Source: Beijerinckiaceae bacterium (GTDB taxonomy: Bacteria; Pseudomonadota; Alphaproteobacteria; Rhizobiales; Beijerinckiaceae). From it: DNA of 15,388 nt. Position numbers and translations under genes: made by a program. The DNA is taken from contig JAKONB010000025.1 in assembly GCA_022702195.1 (NCBI GenBank), positions 1 to 15,388 on the forward strand, in the 5' to 3' direction. Every line of letters starts with the position of its first letter. The first letter of the stretch is position 1. Shown in pieces: positions 12,093-15,388 of the stretch. The notes under the pieces are model-generated. The model made no database searches. It was not told the origin of the DNA and was given only the letters and a program-made list of their open reading frames with translations.

Positions 12093-14753
12093 TCACCGAA
12101 CCGTGGCGATTCCGTCCGACGTGGTGGTGGTGCCGACGTTCTGGCGCAGATCCGCCTCGCCGAGGGTCTTGAGCTCGACGCGCAGCAGCACCGTGCGGTT
12201 GCGCTCGGCGGTGCCGAGGGCCGTGGCGATCGGCGAGACGATGTAGTTGAGCGACACCGTGGTGCACTCGTCCTGATAGCCCGCGCCGACGCTGAGGCCC
12301 GACAGGTAGGCCTTGCCCGGATTGACGTAGAGCGGCGCCGCACCGACCGGATTGGCGAGGTAGGCGGTCAGGGCATCCGTGTAGGCGTCGCGCACATCGA
12401 GATAATGGCTGAGATCGACCAGGGCCGAGCCGGTGACGAACCAGTTCGGCGTCACGTGGTAGGTGGCCGAGGCGGTGATGCCCTCGCGCTTGTGCACGAA
12501 GCCCAGCGCCGGCTGCGCCTCGTAATAAGAATAGAACAGCGACATATCCACCGGCGCGAACGGCGCGAAGCGGGCGGTGATGCCGGTCTCGAAGCGGTTG
12601 ACGGCGAAATCCTGCTGGTTGAAGCGGGCGCGGGTGATGAAGCTGATGTTCTGGTTCGGCGAGACCTGGAAGCGGCCGACATAGTCGGAGAATCGCTTGT
12701 CGAGGCCGGAATCGAGGCCGACATTGGCGATGTCGCCCCGGCGGAACGAGTTCACCCCCGCCAGTTGAATGGACTCGCCGAACAGCACGTTGGCGTACCA
12801 GCCGGCGGGCGTCACCACCGAATATTGCGCGCCCAGATTGGTGCGCAGACCGCCCTCGACCCGGTCGTAGCCCGAGAACTTGTCCCATTCGAACAGCGAG
12901 GTGTCGTCGAAGACGAGGCTCTGGGCGTCCTCGTTCGGCAGACGGCCGATCCGGGTCTCGCTCGGGCGCGCCACCACCTGGGCGATGGGCTCCAGGGTAT
13001 GGACGCCGAGCGGTCCGAAGTTGCTGACGAACGGGTAGCGGTAATCGAGCCCCACCGCCGGCATCACCCGGCCGGAGAAATCCGAATCCTGCGTGGCGAT
13101 GTTCTGCACCAGGGCGTTCTGGTAGCCGGAATTGCGGGGGTCGACGAAGAAGGCGTCGGTGCGCAGATAGGCGAACGGCGTGAAGACCTGTCCGGCCTCG
13201 TCGATGAAGCTCCGGCGCCAGGAGACCTGGGCCGAGAGGCGGGTGTTGCTGCCGGCGAGCCCGCGCACGAGGCAGGTGCCGCGCGTGAAGGTCAGGCAGG
13301 TCTCGTAGAGCGGGTAGCTAATGCCGTTGGCGCTCGGGCTGAGGAGATAGGCGCCGGTGCGCGGGATCCCCTGAAAATCCGTGGCCTGACGGTCCAGATG
13401 GGTGATGTTCGATTCGAAGCGGACCTCGCCGCCGAGGATGCCCGGCCCGTTGATGCGCTTGTCGTAATCGATCACCGGCGCGACAACGGGCTGCTCCTTC
13501 TGCCAATCGAAGCTCGACAGACCCTTGAAGTAATAGCCCCGCGCCTCGAACCAGGAGCGATCGCCCTGTCCGATGAGATAGGCGGTGGAGACCGCCTCAC
13601 GGAAATAATCCGTGGTGATGCTCTGGTTGCGGATCCGGTAATTGTCGAGGAACCACTTGTCGGTCACCCCGACGAGGTCCCAGCCGGTCCGCCAGCGGTC
13701 GTTGATGTAGAATTCGCCCTTCGATTCCACCGAGCCGCGGAAATCCCGGTCGCCCGCCCCGAGGGGGCTCAGCAGGAACGCGCTCGGCGTCGTCTGGAAG
13801 ATGCCGGACAGGCGCAGGTTGAACGACCCGGTATCCAGACGATGGCGATACTCCGCCTGGCCCAGCACGCCCTGATTGCTCAGGAAGGCGGGCGACAGGG
13901 TCAGATCGTAATTCGGCGCGAGATTGATGAAGAACGGTGTGGACACACCGGAGCCGAGCGCCGTGGAGGTGATGAAGCGCGGGGTCAGAAAGCCGGTCTT
14001 GCGCTGTACGCTCGGATCGGCGGCCTCGAAATACGGCAGGTAGGCCACCGGGACGCCCGCGATCTCGAGGCTCGACTCCTCGAAGGCGATCGTGTGGGTC
14101 TCGTTGTTGTGGACGATCTTGGTAGCGCGGATCTGCCAGAGCGGCGGCGTCTCGGGATGGTTCTTGCACGGCTCGCAGGCGGTGTAGGTGCCGTAGTCGA
14201 AACTCGTATGGTCGCCGTCGATGCGCTCGCCGCGCGGGGCCGAGAACCGGGCGCGAACCGGCTGTCCCTTGATCTCCACCGTCTGCTGCACGCGCAGCGC
14301 GTCGATGAAGCCGTTCTTGAAATCGTCGGTCAGCTCCATCGTCTCGCCGGTGAGCACCGCCCCCGTCTCGTCGGTGAGACGGACATTGCCCTCGGCGAAG
14401 ACCCGGCTGGCATTGCGGTCGTAGCGGACGCGGTCGGCCTGGAGCGTGCGCGAGCCGTAATGCAGCTCGGCATTGCCCCGCGCGGTGACGGTGTTCTTGT
14501 CGTTGTCGTAGATGAGCTCGCCGGCCTCCACGAGCAGCCGCTCGCCGGGCTTGGCCACGACCTGCGGCAGCCCCTTGGCGGCCCCGGCCTTCGCGGACCC
14601 CTGCGCAGCCGCAGGGGAGCCGAGCACCGTGGGAGCGGCGACCGTGAGCAGAGCCGCCCATCCGGCGGCGAACGCGATGTCGGTGACCTTACGCAACGCG
14701 AGTCCCAACTCCAGCCACGACCTCACTCCGCTTGTCCCGCCAGGCCCCGACAT
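12093..14753 (-). CDS. lptD: LPS-assembly outer-membrane protein LptD
   Basis: LptD is the beta-barrel that, with the lipoprotein LptE, inserts lipopolysaccharide into the outer leaflet. From the ATG at 14753 it has 886 residues. It opens with an N-terminal hydrophobic segment and a likely signal-peptidase site near residue 50 (SPAAA then Q). The periplasmic OstA/LptA-like jellyroll follows (ELIYDNDKNTVTARGNAEL, then ADRVRYD, FAEGNVRLTD, about 78-180), and then the long barrel, rich in aromatic-ended strands to the C-terminus. Cysteines include C193 and C196 (T-A-C-E-P-C), a pair in YETCLTFTRGTCLV and one near the C-terminus (YQDECTTVSL), so the disulfide pattern differs from the CC pair of E. 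coli. I chose 14753 because its ATG overlaps the lptG stop (TGATG); the frame is open for 22 further codons inside lptG. Translational coupling to lptG is likely. Confidence 0.95.
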   Translation of the reverse strand: MSGPGGTSGVRSWLELGLALRKVTDIAFAAGWAALLTVAAPTVLGSPAAAQGSAKAGAAKGLPQVVAKPGERLLVEAGELIYDNDKNTVTARGNAELHYGSRTLQADRVRYDRNASRVFAEGNVRLTDETGAVLTGETMELTDDFKNGFIDALRVQQTVEIKGQPVRARFSAPRGERIDGDHTSFDYGTYTACEPCKNHPETPPLWQIRATKIVHNNETHTIAFEESSLEIAGVPVAYLPYFEAADPSVQRKTGFLTPRFITSTALGSGVSTPFFINLAPNYDLTLSPAFLSNQGVLGQAEYRHRLDTGSFNLRLSGIFQTTPSAFLLSPLGAGDRDFRGSVESKGEFYINDRWRTGWDLVGVTDKWFLDNYRIRNQSITTDYFREAVSTAYLIGQGDRSWFEARGYYFKGLSSFDWQKEQPVVAPVIDYDKRINGPGILGGEVRFESNITHLDRQATDFQGIPRTGAYLLSPSANGISYPLYETCLTFTRGTCLVRGLAGSNTRLSAQVSWRRSFIDEAGQVFTPFAYLRTDAFFVDPRNSGYQNALVQNIATQDSDFSGRVMPAVGLDYRYPFVSNFGPLGVHTLEPIAQVVARPSETRIGRLPNEDAQSLVFDDTSLFEWDKFSGYDRVEGGLRTNLGAQYSVVTPAGWYANVLFGESIQLAGVNSFRRGDIANVGLDSGLDKRFSDYVGRFQVSPNQNISFITRARFNQQDFAVNRFETGITARFAPFAPVDMSLFYSYYEAQPALGFVHKREGITASATYHVTPNWFVTGSALVDLSHYLDVRDAYTDALTAYLANPVGAAPLYVNPGKAYLSGLSVGAGYQDECTTVSLNYIVSPIATALGTAERNRTVLLRVELKTLGEADLRQNVGTTTTSDGIATVR

Positions 14754-15388
14754 CAGCCGTCCTCCTGGTAGAGAAGCGTGAGCGTACCGAGAAGGCTTCC
14801 TACCACGGCCGGGAACCATGCCGCCACCGTCGGCGTCACGATCCCCGAGGCCCCGAGGCCTTCCATCACCTGCCGCGCGACGTAGAGCACGAACCCCGCC
14901 GCCACGCCGCCCAGCACGAGTTTCCCCACGCCACCAAAGCGGAAGAACCTTAAGGAAACGCTGGCCGCCACGAGGACCATGGCGACGAAGAGGATCGGCC
15001 GCGCCATGAGCACGTCATACTGGAGTCGGTAGCGCGTGGCATCCAACCCGGCCCGCTCGGTGCGTGCGATGGTCTCCGGAAGTTGCCAGAAAGGCACAGA
15101 TTCCGGAGGGGTGAAGCGCTGGCGCACCTGAGACCGGTCGAGATTCGAGGCGATCAGGTAGGTGTCGTAGCTCACCGGCGGGTCACCGGGGGCGAGAAGG
15201 CGGGTATCTTGCAGCTCCCAATAGCCTTCGTGCAGGATCGCCCGCGCCGCCTCGATCTGCGACACGAACGTGCCGCCCTCGTCGAAGGTGAAGACCGAGA
15301 CCCCGGCCAGACTCGTGGTGCCCTCGATGGCGGTCTCGGCGCGGAAGATCGCCTGCCCGTCGAGGCTGCGCTGCCGGATCCATAAGTC
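14753..15388 (-). CDS. lptG: LPS export ABC transporter permease LptG, C-terminal part
   Basis: The frame is open from the window edge at 15388 to the TGA at 14755-14753, giving the last 211 residues; the true start is outside. The first part is the end of the periplasmic beta-jellyroll (WIRQRSLDG, ILHEGYWELQDTRLL), followed by SVPFWQLPETIARTERAGLD, a signature of LptF/LptG. Three C-terminal transmembrane helices follow: RPILFVAMVLVAASVSLRFF, VLGGVAAGFVLYVARQVM and TVAAWFPAVVGSLLGTLTLL. LptG with LptF forms the inner-membrane permease that, powered by LptB, extracts LPS and passes it to LptC-LptA-LptD. I prefer LptG to LptF because it lies directly before lptD and lptF normally comes first; this is inferred from order. 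A GTG at 15265 is an internal valine. Its stop overlaps the lptD start by one base. Confidence 0.9.
   Translation of the reverse strand, partial: DLWIRQRSLDGQAIFRAETAIEGTTSLAGVSVFTFDEGGTFVSQIEAARAILHEGYWELQDTRLLAPGDPPVSYDTYLIASNLDRSQVRQRFTPPESVPFWQLPETIARTERAGLDATRYRLQYDVLMARPILFVAMVLVAASVSLRFFRFGGVGKLVLGGVAAGFVLYVARQVMEGLGASGIVTPTVAAWFPAVVGSLLGTLTLLYQEDG

Noticed and set aside
11067..14771. A plus-strand open frame of more than 1,200 codons running antisense to pdxA and lptD.
   Set aside because: It is Arg/Gly/Ala/Asp-rich with no family resemblance and lies opposite two well-supported genes; such frames arise from GC-biased third positions.

Overview
The window looks like a chromosomal housekeeping segment of a high-GC alphaproteobacterium, most likely Methylobacterium/Methylorubrum or a close relative. 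This rests on strongly GC-biased third codon positions, the alphaproteobacterial gene order lptG-lptD-pdxA-rsmA, a Tim44-like secreted/membrane protein, and an FdhF/YdeP-type molybdopterin oxidoreductase overlapping a small partner gene, which matches the fdh4AB arrangement described in Methylobacterium extorquens. No rRNA, tRNA, IS element, CRISPR array, integrase or prophage was seen.

Layout. Bases 1-627 hold the C-terminal end of an FTR1-family iron permease (+), convergent with a DUF167/YggU protein (-). Bases 852-4373 hold central and C1 metabolism: a CoA ester lyase of the HpcH/HpaI (malyl-CoA lyase/thioesterase) family (+), convergent with an fdh4A-fdh4B-like pair (-) joined by an ATGA overlap. 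Bases 4603-5205 hold two small unassigned genes, a two-helix membrane protein (+) and a PilZ-like protein (-), whose stops are 3 bases apart. Bases 5463-6886 hold a DUF952 gene followed by pyrD (-), again with an ATGA overlap. Bases 7103-8918 hold a LexA-like S24 HTH regulator followed by an orphan PAS histidine kinase (+). Bases 9041-10039 hold the Tim44-like protein (+), separated from the next block by a strong bidirectional terminator. Bases 10117-15388 hold lptG (partial), lptD, pdxA and rsmA (-), with TGATG and ATGA overlaps.

How they work together. The right-hand block couples LPS export (LptG, LptD) to pyridoxal-phosphate synthesis (PdxA) and 16S rRNA maturation (RsmA). The surA-type chaperone gene often found between lptD and pdxA in alphaproteobacteria is absent, and a 105-base spacer with a strong hairpin lies there instead. 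The left-hand block contains formate oxidation and a C4/C2 CoA-ester enzyme, both consistent with a methylotroph. The S24 regulator and orphan kinase form a small regulatory pair of unknown target.

I do not see a clearly novel multi-gene system. The best leads are the winged-helix-like small Fdh4 partner, the probably leaderless S24 regulator with its palindromic upstream region, the missing surA, and the two unassigned small genes. All intergenic gaps are under 300 bases; the largest are about 628-851, 4374-4602, 5206-5462 and 6887-7102.
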